Positions 24,079-35,629 are shown, counted from the stretch's first letter. The stretch is DNA of 64,000 bases from Bolinopsis microptera (GCF_026151205.1 NC_087081.1:12339113-12403112), one strand, 5' to 3'. Notes: generated by a model from the sequence alone, not told the origin. Program-made: numbers and translations.

Positions 24079-25186
24079 GTAATTACAATTAAATGCACCG
24101 TTTAACAGACTGACAGACAGACTGACAGACTGACAAAAACCCAAATATAGTATTAATTGTGCTACAGCTCCAAAGTCCACACTATTTTTGTTAGATTACT
24201 CTCAATGTTGAGTGATAACATCCAGAGAACATCTCTTAATTTTAATAGTTAGCTGTTTCGCATAGGCTGTTGAGACTTGAGACTATGTTATCGTTCTGAT
24301 CTCAGATACTACCGGCTATGTTGCCTCAGCTAACCTTGTTCTGATTTAGTAAATTTACTCCTCATTACAAATACCACCAGCTGTAATCCTATCCTAGACA
24401 ACATATTACCACGTACATGACCACATAATATGACTTATGGTTATGAGTCTCCTCACTTAGCAGTTAGCTATCTCTCTTTAGCTCTCTCTCTCTTTAGGAC
24501 CACTGAAACTGTTCCACAATCAGACCAAATCCTTCCACTGAGCAGTGTGTACCGCCTCCCATATTTTAGTGTACACTCGTGGTTATGCCAGTCTCGGTTG
24601 TATGTCCTAGCTATTATGTGGTACCTGAGAGCTCTACTTGCTGTACATTGCAATGTATAATGTACGCTGCAATGTATAATGTACACTGTACATTGCAATG
24701 TACAATGTACACTGAGCAGTGCAGTGTACACTGTACCCTGAGGCCTGAGCAGTGCAGTTTCTTGTCGGGGTCGGGTTCGGGTCTGATCACAAGGTTGGGT
24801 AGCAGCACGACGTGAATGCTCAGTGTAAACTGTACAAATAGTTGTGCGTGTCCACTGTCCAGGAACTATATTTTATACACGCCGTAAACACAGAGCAATA
24901 ACGTGCTTTCTTTCTGTCGTGCCAATTTCCGCTGTGTGCACGTATAGAGCTGTGTAACTTGGTCTGTGTGTGTGTGTGTGTGTGCTGTTTGTAATAGCTG
25001 CAGCTCAACTAGTGTCCAGTACTGGTCGTATTAATTTGTGTAGCTAGCTTTACCAGTACTGGTTTTGATAATTTGTACAGCTGTCTGACGTAGAACTAGC
25101 AGCTGTAACCCCGTTAAATAATATTCCGCTAGTTAGCTTTTAAGTACATAGTTTGCTCTCACTAGTACAGTCAGTGTACACCAGCC

Positions 25187-25714
25187 ATGGACGCCAGCAC
25201 TCCTAGTTGTTCCAAGATGAGTGTGTCGCGCGACAAGAAGAAACAGGAGTCGCAGAAGCCGCGACACATGAAAGTGCCTGAGAGAGGGTCGCGGAGTCTA
25301 GAGAACTCGCCCCGACCGCCCCGCGTACAGTTGAGACAATCTACCAGTGTTGGTGAAGACACGAGATCAGGATCACTACCTCTTCAGAGACCATCTAATC
25401 TGGGTTTAGGTGGATCTCCCGCTCTCTCCCCCACTTCCCCCATGCTTTCATCCACCTCTCCGATTGTATCTCCTACCTCTCCAGCTCTACCCAACGTGAC
25501 CCTCCCTCACCAGAGTATGCCCCAGCGCAGCTCCACAGGCCCTAGCATAGAGCCATTCTCTTCTTCACACAGCATAGTTAGGAGTAAAAGTGCTGAGTTT
25601 GTGAGAGGTCGAAGTGCCACCTGTCCTCCCCTTACCTCTCAGCGCTCTCATATCACCACTCAGCGTGGTACTCCTGACTCATTTGACAACTGGCTAAAGT
25701 CTGCTAAACATGCG
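25187..25714 (+). CDS. GRAMD1: Main candidate first exon of GRAMD1
   Basis: ATG 25187 opens 176 codons that end exactly in phase 0 at a consensus donor GTGAGT. The peptide begins MDASTPSCSKMSVSRDKKK, is basic and then Ser/Pro-rich (SPTSPMLSSTSPIVSPTSPA), and ends FDNWLKSAKHA. Spliced to 32643 it gives a 722-aa protein, close to vertebrate GRAMD1A/B (about 720-740 aa), which also start with a long disordered Ser/Pro leader before GRAM. Many SP/TP sites suggest phosphorylation. The join is inferred from phase, length and composition; an RNA read over 25714/32643 would settle it. Confidence 0.65.
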
Positions 25715-26154
25715 GTGAGTGGTTACAAGTCGCATGCTAACCAATTTGCCAACTATATCACATACTAACTATAATATCGCATAATACCGCATCTGCTCTT
25801 ATGTGCCAAGCTTATTAATGTGAACTCAAAAGTAACCATTATCCACCTACATCAGAACCGCTATTTTATGAATTAATATACAGGGTGAGCACTAAGCCAG
25901 AATCAACTGCGTACACGCAACTCTAGAATCTATTTTTAATCAAAATTAATATCATTCCATTTGGTCTAATTAATGAACACATTCTTTTATGTTATTGTTT
26001 ACACTTGAAGACCTGCGAACAGAATTCATCGACTGTTTTTAATTGTAAATATTAGGTATATTATATATGTATTAGTTTTACTTACATATTATATACCATA
26101 TAGTTTTATATCTTTATTATAGTTCAAAGGTGTCTTGGTGTATGTCTGTCAGAT

Positions 26155-26349
26155 CGCGCACGTGCAAATTGGGTAAAATTAAGGTTGATAATAACAAAAG
26201 TGGAACGCGCACGTCCATTGGACGTCCAGCGTCGTCCAATAACGATCGGTTTTTGTTATCACTACGTTGTGTTCAGTCTATGATAAAAACAGACCCTGAA
26301 ATAATACCATAAGCTTCATTCCTGTGATGAAGGCTTTCTAGTATATTAT
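26155..26349. repeat. Dispersed repeat, copy A
   Basis: Shares ordered blocks with 30848-31127: CACGTGCAAAT, GATCGGTT, TGTGTTYAGT, AGCTTC, CCTGTGA, then TTTCTAGTRTATTATAT. Both copies have the same orientation and lie on either side of the intronless sulfatase gene. Family unknown. Confidence 0.5.
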
Positions 26350-26356
26350 ATCAATA

Positions 26357-26389
<33 letters not shown>

Positions 26390-26670
26390 TAGATATATCA
26401 GTATTATATCTGAAGTAAGATAGCTCACTGATCCACCGTATGATCCCCAGGATAAAACTGTTGTCCTATTGATAGAACTTGAGCTCTTGAGCATTGAAAT
26501 TGCAAAGCAGCTGATCTGGCGCCCAAAATACTGCAGTAATAACGCTTCTATATCTACATATTGTAAGAACTGAGGATAAGACAAGCCGGATAATCGTAAA
26601 TAAAGACTTATATTGATGAGTTTGCCGATCTACTTTTATTGAGAGTCCCTAAGGTAGTATCGTTCCCTTA

Positions 26671-27066
26671 ACTTGACCCCTCCCCCTCCAGCTCCCCCTA
26701 CAGCTCCCCCTCCAGCTCCCCCTACAGCTCACCCTACAGCTCCCCCTACAGCTCCCCCTACAGCTCCCCCTACAGCTCCCCTACAGCTCCCCCTACAGCC
26801 CCCCCTCCAGCTCCCCCTTCAGCTCCCCCTCCAGCTCCCCCTACAGCTCCCCCTCCAGCTCCCCCTCCATCTCCCCCTCCAGCTCCCCCTCCAGCTCCCC
26901 CTCCAGCTCCCCTCTTCAACTCCCCCTCCAGCTCCCCCCTCCAGCTCCCCCTCCAGCTCCCCCTCCAGCTCCCCCTCCAGCTCCCCCTCCAGCTCCCCCC
27001 TCCAGCTCCCCCCTCCAGCTCCCCCTCCAGCTCCCCCCTCCAGCTCCCCCTCCAGCTCCCCCTTCC
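26671..27066. repeat. CAGCTCCCCCTC minisatellite
   Basis: About 33 copies of a 12-bp unit, nearly all C/T on the + strand except the CAG. Open frames on both strands (Pro/Ala/Ser-rich one way, Gly/Glu/Arg/Trp the other) are products of the repeat. The pyrimidine strand asymmetry could support triplex (H-DNA) structure. Confidence 0.95.
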
Positions 27067-28819
27067 CCCTCATTACTTGGCACCTTGTCTGATTTGAAGT
27101 TAATTTTCACCTCTTTGTGTTTCTTACTTCACAGTTTGTTGTTCAGTTTAACAAGGTGCAAACTGCAAGGTGAACAATAGTCTAGCCAGGTTAAGGATTA
27201 AGAAAGTGGGGTAGAGGGTGGCAAGGAGCCAGGAGACTGTTGAAAGCGACCCTTCTTGTTTTTCTAGTTCCCCGGTAGATAAAACACTACACAGTAAAAT
27301 TATAACCTATTCAAATCAACCGTTAATTCTCCTGAGGATATTCCGTTACCAAACATTTCGTACAATTACAACAGTCCTATTTTCTGGTTATGAGATCGTA
27401 CAGTGACGCGAGTCGTCAAGAATAAAAAAATAAACTTTCGCTTGCGAGTTGTAATCATCTCCGAGTCCTATGAGTGTAACATCACTGATATTTCTTAGCT
27501 CAAATAGAACACCAAGCAGGAAGGCGTCAGTACATATAATTCTACCTTCATTAACTCTTTATTATCTCTCGTTTGTGACTTTCTTACATACAATATTGTT
27601 TTTCCTTTGTCATTCCTTTTATTCTAATATTCTGTATTCATAATGTCTTTACCATGTTTTATTAGTGCTAATTTATTAAAAGGTAACCTTACTTCCGTAA
27701 CTTAACGTATACATGAGTTAAAATAAATAAGATAAAAGCAAGTCTGCCTGTAAGTAAGATAATGACTGGTAGATAACAGCCTGGTTTACATCAATTATCT
27801 GGAGACATACCGTATATGTAATGTAGGTATGTACCATTTAGAAGAGGTAAACCAGGTTGCCATGGCTGTTACCTGGCAACCTGGTTATTGGTCACTACTC
27901 GTCACGTGACCTGCTGTTACTTGGCAGTCTGCCAGGTTAGTCACGTGACATGTCCATCAGAGAATAACAAACTTCTTCCTCCCCTGTTAACTTGTTAATG
28001 TGGATGGTGGATACTTTGTTGTCTTGTTGTATATTATTGTGTATTTCTTCTCAAATAGCGTAGTTGCTGTAAATGTGCAATATTACAAATGTGCAATATT
28101 ATAAATTTGTTATATTACAAATGTGTAATATTATCTGACTACTCAACGCCAGTTCAACACTTGCTAGACGTATGTACTATTTCCAACTGCTGTTACTTTT
28201 TAATAGGATAATCTCGTGTAGTTTCACTTTTGTTCAGTACATCGTGTCGCATTATGTCGCATTATGTCGCTGTAAGTTATGTTCACTTTACCTTTACTTT
28301 TAAAGTGGCTAATGAGAATTTGTGTAAACACGGTATTTACGTTAAGGTTATATAATTGTATTACATTATAATATATAATATATTTTATGACATAAAATAT
28401 AATACATATTATAATGTATTTTATATTATATTTTAAACTTGACGAAATTTCCCCGGCAACGGGGACATAGAAGAAAAAACACCGAAAATCGACCTCAAAA
28501 TGACCCTCTGGTGAAATCAAACCCAGCTCGCAAATGGAGTTGAAACCTCGCCATTTTTAGCAGGGTTGTAGAAAAAGGATAGGAATAGGCTATAGCATTC
28601 TTAGAATTTTGATTTAGGCTTTAGATTTGTTATAATTAACGTCGGAAGTGAGGTAAAATAACCGTTAGAATAATGTCGTTATTTTAGCAAAGGTTTACTG
28701 CGCTGTTGCGTAGCAACGTTAAAATGCACGTGCGCGATGAAGAAAAATCAGGCACAGAAAAAGCCAGGTGTTCATCTAATTAACACGTAAGGTGTTTAAC
28801 GACATCTTTTCTATTGTGC

Positions 28820-28889
28820 ACAGAGCTTTTAAATATATCACACGTCTCAGAGTGCTTCATTTTCTGATTCATCGATCTTCCTAAGTACG
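28820..28889 (+). promoter_or_regulatory. Core promoter of the sulfatase gene
   Basis: TTTTAAATATATC at about 28827-28839 is a TATA-like box roughly 50-60 bases before the ATG, leaving a short 5' UTR. Two TCACGTGA boxes occur about 1 kb upstream at 27902 and 27943. Confidence 0.45.
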
Positions 28890-30494
28890 ATGAAGCTTTT
28901 CTTACTCACCATTGGCATTGTGCTCTTTGCTGATTACGGGGAGAGTAAAACCCCCAAACAGCCCAATATTGTCATGATATTGGCTGATGATATGGGATAC
29001 CAAGACGTTGGGTTTAGAGGATCTAACATTCTAACACCCAACATTGACAAGTTCGCAAAACAGGGAGTTATTCTTGAGAACCACTACGTGATGCCCCAGT
29101 GTTCACCAACAAGAGCATCCCTTATGTCAGGCCGCTATGCTATGAGGACTGGGTTCTGGAAGGGCAACATAATACCCAACGAGGAGTGGGGCCTGAGACT
29201 GAACGAAACCCTTCTGCCAGAGATGCTGAAGAGGAATGGATATGCAACACATGGGATAGGAAAGTGGCACGCTGGTATGTACACTTGGGATCATACTCCA
29301 GCCAAAAGAGGTTTTGATACTTTCTTTGGGCTCTACCTCGGAGCTCAAGGATACCGCAGCCACAAAAGATCAGGTCATGTAGACCTGAGAGAGGATTACC
29401 ACGACAAGGATGGTAAATTTGTTGATGACATTAAATTTGACTTGGAAGGGAAGTATAGCACCTATCTCTACACAGATAGAGCTGTGGAGAAGATTGAAAC
29501 AAGGGACAAGACAAAGCCTCTCTTCTTGTATCTATCCTACACTGCACCACATTCTCCAAATGATGCCCCTGATGACGAAGTCAAAAGGTTTGCCTCACAA
29601 ATTCCTAGCAGCCCAAAACAGAGAAGGAAATATGCAACACAGATCTCCATTATGGATGAAGGTATTGGTAAGGTGATGAAGACTCTAGAAAACGAGAACA
29701 TGCTAGATAACACTATAATTGTGTTCACAGCAGACAACGGTGCTTTCTACGGAAAAAAAGGCAGTAACTTCCCACTGAGAGGTGGAAAGCTGTCTCTGTT
29801 CGAGGGAGGAGTAAGGGCAGTCTCATTCATAAATAGTCCTCTTCTTAATACGACTGGTTATACTAACACCAACCTTCATCACGTGACAGATTGGTATGCA
29901 ACATTCCAGAAAATGGCGGGAGATCAGCCCGAGAAATACAGTAAACCACAGTTACCTTTAGATGGGGTGGATATCTGGGAATCTGTCAGCAACAACAAAC
30001 CTTGCAGAGATGAAGTGCTCATGAACCTTCGAGATCACAAAATGATCCAGGACTCTTCAGAACATGAATTCCTTGTAAAGAGGGATGAATTTGACTTAGA
30101 GGAAGATTTCGGAGAGCTTGGGGACGATGAATTTCCTGATGATGATGCATGTGATTTCTTTGTAATCAGATGGAAAGACTGGAAACTATTTAAAGGAACA
30201 TACAAGGTTCAGGACTGGACAAATAAGAACAGTCTCTCAGATGCTAAGTTTGACCGCAGCGAGGATGTACTGACAGGAGGTGGAGGGACTGGGTCTGGAA
30301 TCAAACTCTTTGATTTGTCCAAAGATCCTAGGGAAGAGCACAACGTTGCAGACAAGCACCCTGATGTTGTGAAAAGCATCTTGGAGAAGCTACCAGGATA
30401 TATGAAGAATATGACTAAGATCAATAAAAGAACAAGGTCTAAGGAGGGAATGAAAGGTAATGCATGGGTTCCGTGGGTGGAAAATAAAAAATGA
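28890..30494 (+). CDS. ARSB-like: Secreted/lysosomal arylsulfatase, ARSB/ARSI/ARSJ-like, single exon
   Basis: A complete 534-aa sulfatase hydrolysing sulfate esters, by family probably of glycosaminoglycans or sulfated polysaccharides, in lysosome or outside the cell. Residues 1-19 are a signal peptide (MKLFLLTIGIVLFADYGES). Metal and catalytic residues are present: Asp33-Asp34 (LADDMG), Cys71 in CSPTRASLMSGR (formylglycine site, with Pro73 and Arg75), Lys125-His127 (GKWH), His221 (APHSP), Asp282-Asn283 (TADNG) and Lys300 (RGGK). KWHAGMY, RGFDTFFG and LFEGGVR match the ARSB branch. An acidic insert (about residues 398-421, DLEEDFGELGDDEFPDDD) is unusual. The length fits the family (about 530). 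It has no intron, although it lies in a region of long introns and probably within a GRAMD1 intron on the same strand, so retrocopy or lineage-specific intron loss is possible. A polyadenylation signal follows. Confidence 0.95.
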   Translation: MKLFLLTIGIVLFADYGESKTPKQPNIVMILADDMGYQDVGFRGSNILTPNIDKFAKQGVILENHYVMPQCSPTRASLMSGRYAMRTGFWKGNIIPNEEWGLRLNETLLPEMLKRNGYATHGIGKWHAGMYTWDHTPAKRGFDTFFGLYLGAQGYRSHKRSGHVDLREDYHDKDGKFVDDIKFDLEGKYSTYLYTDRAVEKIETRDKTKPLFLYLSYTAPHSPNDAPDDEVKRFASQIPSSPKQRRKYATQISIMDEGIGKVMKTLENENMLDNTIIVFTADNGAFYGKKGSNFPLRGGKLSLFEGGVRAVSFINSPLLNTTGYTNTNLHHVTDWYATFQKMAGDQPEKYSKPQLPLDGVDIWESVSNNKPCRDEVLMNLRDHKMIQDSSEHEFLVKRDEFDLEEDFGELGDDEFPDDDACDFFVIRWKDWKLFKGTYKVQDWTNKNSLSDAKFDRSEDVLTGGGGTGSGIKLFDLSKDPREEHNVADKHPDVVKSILEKLPGYMKNMTKINKRTRSKEGMKGNAWVPWVENKK

Positions 30495-30597
30495 TTAAAG
30501 ACAGATTTTTCTAGCATGCTCGCAAAAACAGTTTTAGGTAGAATGATTGAATGATTTATTGAGCAGAAAGTTGTTTTACTGCCTCACTAATAACGTA

Positions 30598-30603
30598 AAT
30601 AAA
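30598..30603 (+). terminator. Polyadenylation signal of the sulfatase gene
   Basis: AATAAA lies about 104 bases after the stop codon, a normal distance for a short 3' UTR. Confidence 0.5.
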
Positions 30604-30847
30604 GTCAAGAAAACAACAAATTTCAAGGAAATAAAAAATCAGAGAGAAATGAAACTACACATAAGCAGCACCATTCATTCAATACAACAGCCAATCTCAA
30701 GCAATTTGTATAAACCCTTCATCTTCAAAGTAAATAATCATAACTTTGAACTTATGGCACAAGTATAAATACTGATCGACTTTTCTAACATACGTACTCC
30801 TAAATATTGATTATTATCGGAAAACGTTATAAAACCTTATACGACCG

Positions 30848-31127
30848 CCCACGTGCAAATCAGACGAGAAATAGGAAGTTGCGTAGTTACCATGGTAACG
30901 ATGATTGTTACACGCAACCGCACGTGCAATGATTGTTTTAACGTCATTTTGATCGGTTCTGTCGATATTACGCTGTGTTTAGTATGAGCAACATTTCAAT
31001 TGGCTGTATCTTCGGTTGTGTAGGATATTTTTTGATGCGATTTAAACTTACTAACAAAAAATACTATCAATATTAGCTTCCTCCCTGTGACCACGGGTTT
31101 TCTAGTGTATTATATTTTATGTCATAA
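30848..31127. repeat. Dispersed repeat, copy B
   Basis: Degenerate match to 26155-26349 in the same orientation. It holds a perfect X-box-like GTTACCATGGTAAC at 30886-30899 that copy A lacks. Confidence 0.5.
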
Positions 31128-31430
31128 AATATATTATATTTTATGTTAATGTAACGTAGTTAAGTAATTACACATTATTTACCTCAACTTCTTCCTGTGC
31201 CCGGTTTTACTTACTTTTACTTAACAATTTAGTTATTATTATCGTCGCTATCTATTACTTATTTTATTAGTATTCATTATCGAAGTATTACTGAACTTGT
31301 ATATTGTATTTAGTATTGTATATCGTATTATATATATTAAATAAGGGCTGACATGGGAGGAAGAAGATCAGATAGTCTTGTGGACTGTCGCCAGATAAAG
31401 GGGAACTTAGCGGCCCTCAATGTGAGTGTA

Positions 31431-31545
31431 GCCAATCACAGAACTCAATCCTAGTCATGTGACAAAAACTGACAAATCAGAGAACTGTATTGTAGTGACG
31501 TGACCATTGCTGATCAATCAGAGGGCATGACTTATATACTCTTCA
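31431..31545 (+). promoter_or_regulatory. CCAAT/E-box promoter candidate before the GRAM exons
   Basis: GCCAATCACAGA at 31431, ACAAATCAGAGA at about 31471 and ATCAATCAGAGG at about 31513 are evenly spaced. They are interleaved with CATGTGAC and GACGTGAC boxes and followed by a TATA-like CTTATATACT at 31531-31540. The array lies about 1.1 kb before the first GRAM exon. I see no good ATG-bearing first exon downstream of it, so it may drive a transcript with a non-coding leader or start at the ATG of exon 32643. Confidence 0.45.
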
Positions 31546-32642
31546 CCAGCGACAAATGACAAACTCTTGACAGTGCAGTGTAGTCGCGCCCCTTGTTCAG
31601 CCTGAGCGAATCGACATAAGCGATCTCATTTATTCGAGCGAAACAATAGGCTAACCTAGGTTATTTTTGTGCGTGCAGAATGGCAAACGTTGCTCTGATT
31701 ATTGTGCTGTTTCCCCGGAAATCTTTGATCTTGTCGTATTACAAATAAATTATTGCGAAAATGGCAAGAGAAGTCGTCGACCAAATTTGGCAATTGCGCT
31801 CCTGTTAATAAATAATAACTGTTATTGCAAAATCAAGTTCCACTACATCATCATGCTTAGTGTCCCCCCCCCCCCTCCTCCCCCACCCCTCAGCCTCCTA
31901 TACTACCAAACACACATACATACAACGTAAAACATTAAATGTAACTGTGACGTATTTGGCTGGCCCACACCTCCAATTCTTATCAAGTAGAAGTATTATA
32001 ACGTACACAGAGGAAATATGAGACATAACCTCCAAACAACCCTTTACTTTAAACCCCTAATCGCATTTGTCGACCCTGCAACCTTGTGATATTCATTATT
32101 CATACTCTCCGCCTCTTTGTTATATTTACCACTTTATCATTAAACTTATACAGCTTGATAAATACCACCTGTTTGATATAGTGAGTTAAGTTCAACTTAT
32201 CACTTAATTTCACTTCAAACCAATTTCACTTTCTTTCTGATTCCACTACTAACTGAATTATCAGCACGATAAAGTTTTAATTATTAACTAAAACCTGAAG
32301 GATAAATGCACTGAAAAGTTTAAAAGTGCCACACCTGTCCAATAACGGGTAGAAATAAAAGTATTTGAGTTTTACCGTATAAGGAATAATCTATATTAGA
32401 CGAGCAGCTCACAAATCTACTTGGATTCCTTAGTTGTGTTGTGTTGCTGCAACAAAGTCTCTCTCCGTCTAGTTCTCTTCTGTAATACAGATTATAGGTA
32501 TTTTTTGTGTGAGATGTATGTAGTAGTATTATACCCATAACAATGTGTTATTAGCAGCTACATTGCTGTGTATTTGTACTGTACTCCTCTGTTTCCTCTG
32601 TTCCTTGCATCTGTTTCCTCTTCTGTACGCTGTTTCTTTCAG

Positions 32643-34507
32643 ATGTTACCTAATACAAACCCCAAGAGTAGGGAGCACGACTTTCACAAGCTCTTCAAAT
32701 CCCTTCCCGAGGGGGAAACCCTCATACAAGGTCAGTAGTAATTATCTTATTTTAACTAATTACAAGGTCAGTAGTCATTATCTTATTTTAACTAATTACA
32801 AGGTCAGTAGTCATAATCTCATTAACTAATTACAAGGTCAGTAGTAATTATCTTATTTTAACTAATTACAAGGTCAGTAGTAATTATCTTATTTTAACTA
32901 ATTACAAGGTCAGTAATAATTATCTTATTAACTAATTACAATGTCAGTAGTAATTATCTTTTTTTAACTAATTACAAGGTCAGTAGTAATTATCTTATTT
33001 TAACTAATTACAAGGTCAGTAGTCATTATCTTATTTTAACTAATTACAAGGTCAGTAGTCATAATCTCATTAACTAATTACAAGGTCAGTAGTCATTATC
33101 TTATTTTAACTAATTACAAGGTCAGTAGTAATTATCTCATTAACTAATTACAAGGTCAGTAGTAATTATCTTATTAACTAATTACACGATCAGTAGTAAT
33201 TATCTTATTAACTAATTACAATGTTAGTAGTAATTATTTTATGAACTATTTATATTTGTTATATATCGTAGTTTACGCCAAGTTACTCGCACACGTTCTA
33301 TAGTATGTAATTAACTAATTAATTGTATCATTGTATAATTGATTGCTCCCCAGATTTCTCGTGTGCTTTGTTAAGAGATATACTAGTTCAAGGACGACTG
33401 TACGTGTCTCAGAACTGGTTCTGTTTTTATGCTAACATTCTCGGATGGGAAACTCTCGTGAGTTAATTTCATTTTCGTTAATTAGTTTTTCGTTCGTTTG
33501 TTAATAAAACAAATATTAATAAAACAAATATTTATTTTTACGGCACAATCAAACAATATCAATAACAAATAAATCATGGGAGGTTTGAAGAGGTTTCAAG
33601 TGCCGAAGGCCACTGCTTATCTTTAGGATTTGAGAGTGACCTGTGCTTGAAACCCCCTCAACCATCCACTACGTCAATATACTTGTTATACAAATTATAT
33701 AGAAAAATATAATAATCTAAAATTACTTATTGGTTTAGTTTGGTGACATAGGAGAGCCCAGTTGAGTTTTAGTTTAGGTTTAGGATTTAAATCATAGTTT
33801 AAAAGGTTAGCCATGTTTCATGGCAGAGAGAGATATCATGTGTGCAGAGCCGTACCGGATTTAGAATTTGAGATATAATATAAATTAGTTACCATGTATT
33901 AGGGTCATCTCGATTTTGGAGGGATAGCAAGTGCTTTTTAAGGTTAGATTTAATAATACCTGACGAGGCTGACAAGTCTGAATTCTTGGAAGTAAATAAA
34001 CGATAATTAAACGATAATTATCAGATAAATCGTACTATTATTTCCTGGTCTAACACGTTTCTTTGTTTTTCAGCTGACGATAGAAGTGAGCAGGATTACC
34101 TCAATTAAAAAAGAGAAAACAGCCCTAGTGATCAACAACGCTATCTCAATCTCTACAAACGAGGAGAAATACTTCTTCTCCAGTTTTATGTCACGTGACA
34201 GCGCGTATAATCACATGTGCGGTATCTGGAGACGACCAGTTTCAAGAGAGGTGAGTTTTTCCTCCCCCTCTTAATTCTTTCCTCCCTTTCTTTAAACCCC
34301 ATCCCTCATTCCCTCCTCAATCTTCAATTTTAATAATCTGTCTGTCAACCACATCCCCCGTCTCAGCTGGCAGCAGAAGTAGATGGACTCGAGCTGGAGG
34401 AGTCAGAACACGCAGAAGATAACTCAGATAGCTACATCTCAGAGGATGACGATGCATCCTCAGATATACAACAAGTCAACTCTTTTCCTCACCCTGCTCT
34501 TGGAATC
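32643..34507 (+). CDS. GRAMD1: GRAMD1/Aster core, GRAM-domain exons (4 exons)
   Basis: Exons 32643-32730, 33354-33457, 34074-34250 and 34367-34507, all with AG/GT borders and consistent phases (0-1-0-0-0). The peptide MLPNTNPKSREHDFHKLFKS, then LLRDILVQGRLYVSQNWFCF, then ISTNEEKYFFSSFMSRDSAY is the GRAM domain of GRAMD1A/B/C; the vertebrate form has DFRKLFKQLP, LQRDILLQGRLYLSENW and KHFFTSF. In the family, GRAM senses phosphatidylserine and accessible cholesterol in the plasma membrane and brings the ER-anchored protein to contact sites. The fourth exon is an acidic linker (SEHAEDNSDSYISEDDDASS). The exon at 32643 itself begins with ATG, so a short-leader start there is possible. Continues to 35594 and 45159. 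Confidence 0.93.
32728..33235 (+). repeat. Minisatellite overlapping a splice donor
   Basis: About 15 units of 32-36 bp (ACAAGGTCAGTAGTAATTAT followed by CTTATTTTAACTAATT). The first unit starts with the last bases of the first GRAM exon, so the real donor ACAAG|GTCAGT is copied about a dozen times into the intron. Read-through in frame gives Gln-Gly-Gln-stop, so use of any downstream copy would truncate the protein. Confidence 0.95.
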
Positions 34508-35237
34508 GTACGTTACACTTCTTACTTTCTTCATGTGTTTGTTTAAAGTCCCATGCGGTCATGCTTGTTCCTATCTGTGTTTTGGTACCTGTCCGATGTT
34601 TGTTCCTATGTTTCGTAGAACACAAGCTTCTAATGAATAGTGTATTTATTTTGGTAGTTCAACTGTTGGTGTGGTGGTGGATTATCTCTGATATTCTAGC
34701 TTCCCAGACGGGACAGGATCATCTCACTTTAAAAACCCATATTATACACAAATTAACTTACTTTTAAAGCCTTTCCACTCCAATAAATTATGTCACTAAT
34801 TATCTCACTTCTAAAGCCTATCTACTTATCTACTTATCGTTAAATGATCTCACTTTTAAAACCATTCCATTTCAACAAATTATCTCACTTTTAAACCACT
34901 CCCGATCACGCCACTGTCATCCTATAGCCTAGATTACTCCAGAATTGTTACCATACCACGGAAATATTAAATTCAATTACACTTTCTGTGCAACGACTAG
35001 TTTTAGTGAAGATCGGATCATTTTTTAAGTTTTTACGTACGTGAGCTTGCTAACTGAAATGTTAAACTTGTAATATAAACGGTGTTTAATTACACGTGCA
35101 TCTGTTATCAGTGTTTTTATAGTCAGATAGGAAGTTGATTTATTTCTCTCGCAATCGACTAGTGTTTTGTCTCTAATAGTTGTGCTCATTATAGTGTTAT
35201 AACCGGTAGTGTCGTTGTGTTATAAAGTGGTTGTGAA

Positions 35238-35273
35238 ATGCCGGGTCTCACCAGTCACTCCAAGAAGAACATG
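35238..35273 (+). CDS. GRAMD1: Alternative first exon of GRAMD1 (skips GRAM)
   Basis: ATG CCG GGT opens 12 codons (MPGLTSHSKKNM) that end in phase 0 at the consensus donor GTAAGT. The sequence before it lacks a usable acceptor in a compatible frame and contains GTTATAAAGTGG, so this looks like a transcription-start exon. Splicing to 35594 or 45159 would give a protein with VASt and the membrane helix but no GRAM domain. Confidence 0.5.
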
Positions 35274-35593
35274 GTAAGTGAAAGTGAAAGTGTTGTTTGG
35301 GGGTGTACTGGTAGTGGTACGCACTAAACGGTTTAGTAGGACGAAGAGATTAAACATTTCTTCTCTCACCAAGTTTAGTTTTCAAGTTTGGATTTAAGAG
35401 CCTGCACTTGGAGTCAGTGGATTAGGAGATGCATTTAACTTTTGACTGAGAAAGAAGCAGTAGCCAAGTAGCTACAGAGGAATTATAGAATTTCCATCCA
35501 ATCAGTTTTGACTTACTAATAGTGGATAATTTGGATATTAATCAGCATGTAATTACCACTGATATAAATATTATAATAGTTAATATTTTACAG

Positions 35594-35629
35594 GTTTTGA
35601 GTCGCCCCAGTCCTCCAAATACATTAGCC
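35594..35629 (+). CDS. GRAMD1: 36-bp microexon of GRAMD1
   Basis: ATATTTTACAG precedes 12 codons (VLSRPSPPNTLA) ending phase 0 at GTAAGT. It joins either exon 34367-34507 or the alternative first exon at 35238 to the VASt block. Small, Pro/Ser-rich linker. Confidence 0.6.

Noticed and set aside
26673-27110. Pro/Ala-rich and Gly/Glu/Trp-rich open frames on both strands
   Set aside because: Entirely made of the 12-bp array; no start context, splice sites or non-repeat coding sequence.
31667-31930. 87-codon ORF downstream of the CCAAT/TATA array
   Set aside because: Opens from a non-ATG codon, and ATG frames nearby are only 15-22 codons with no donor in usable phase.
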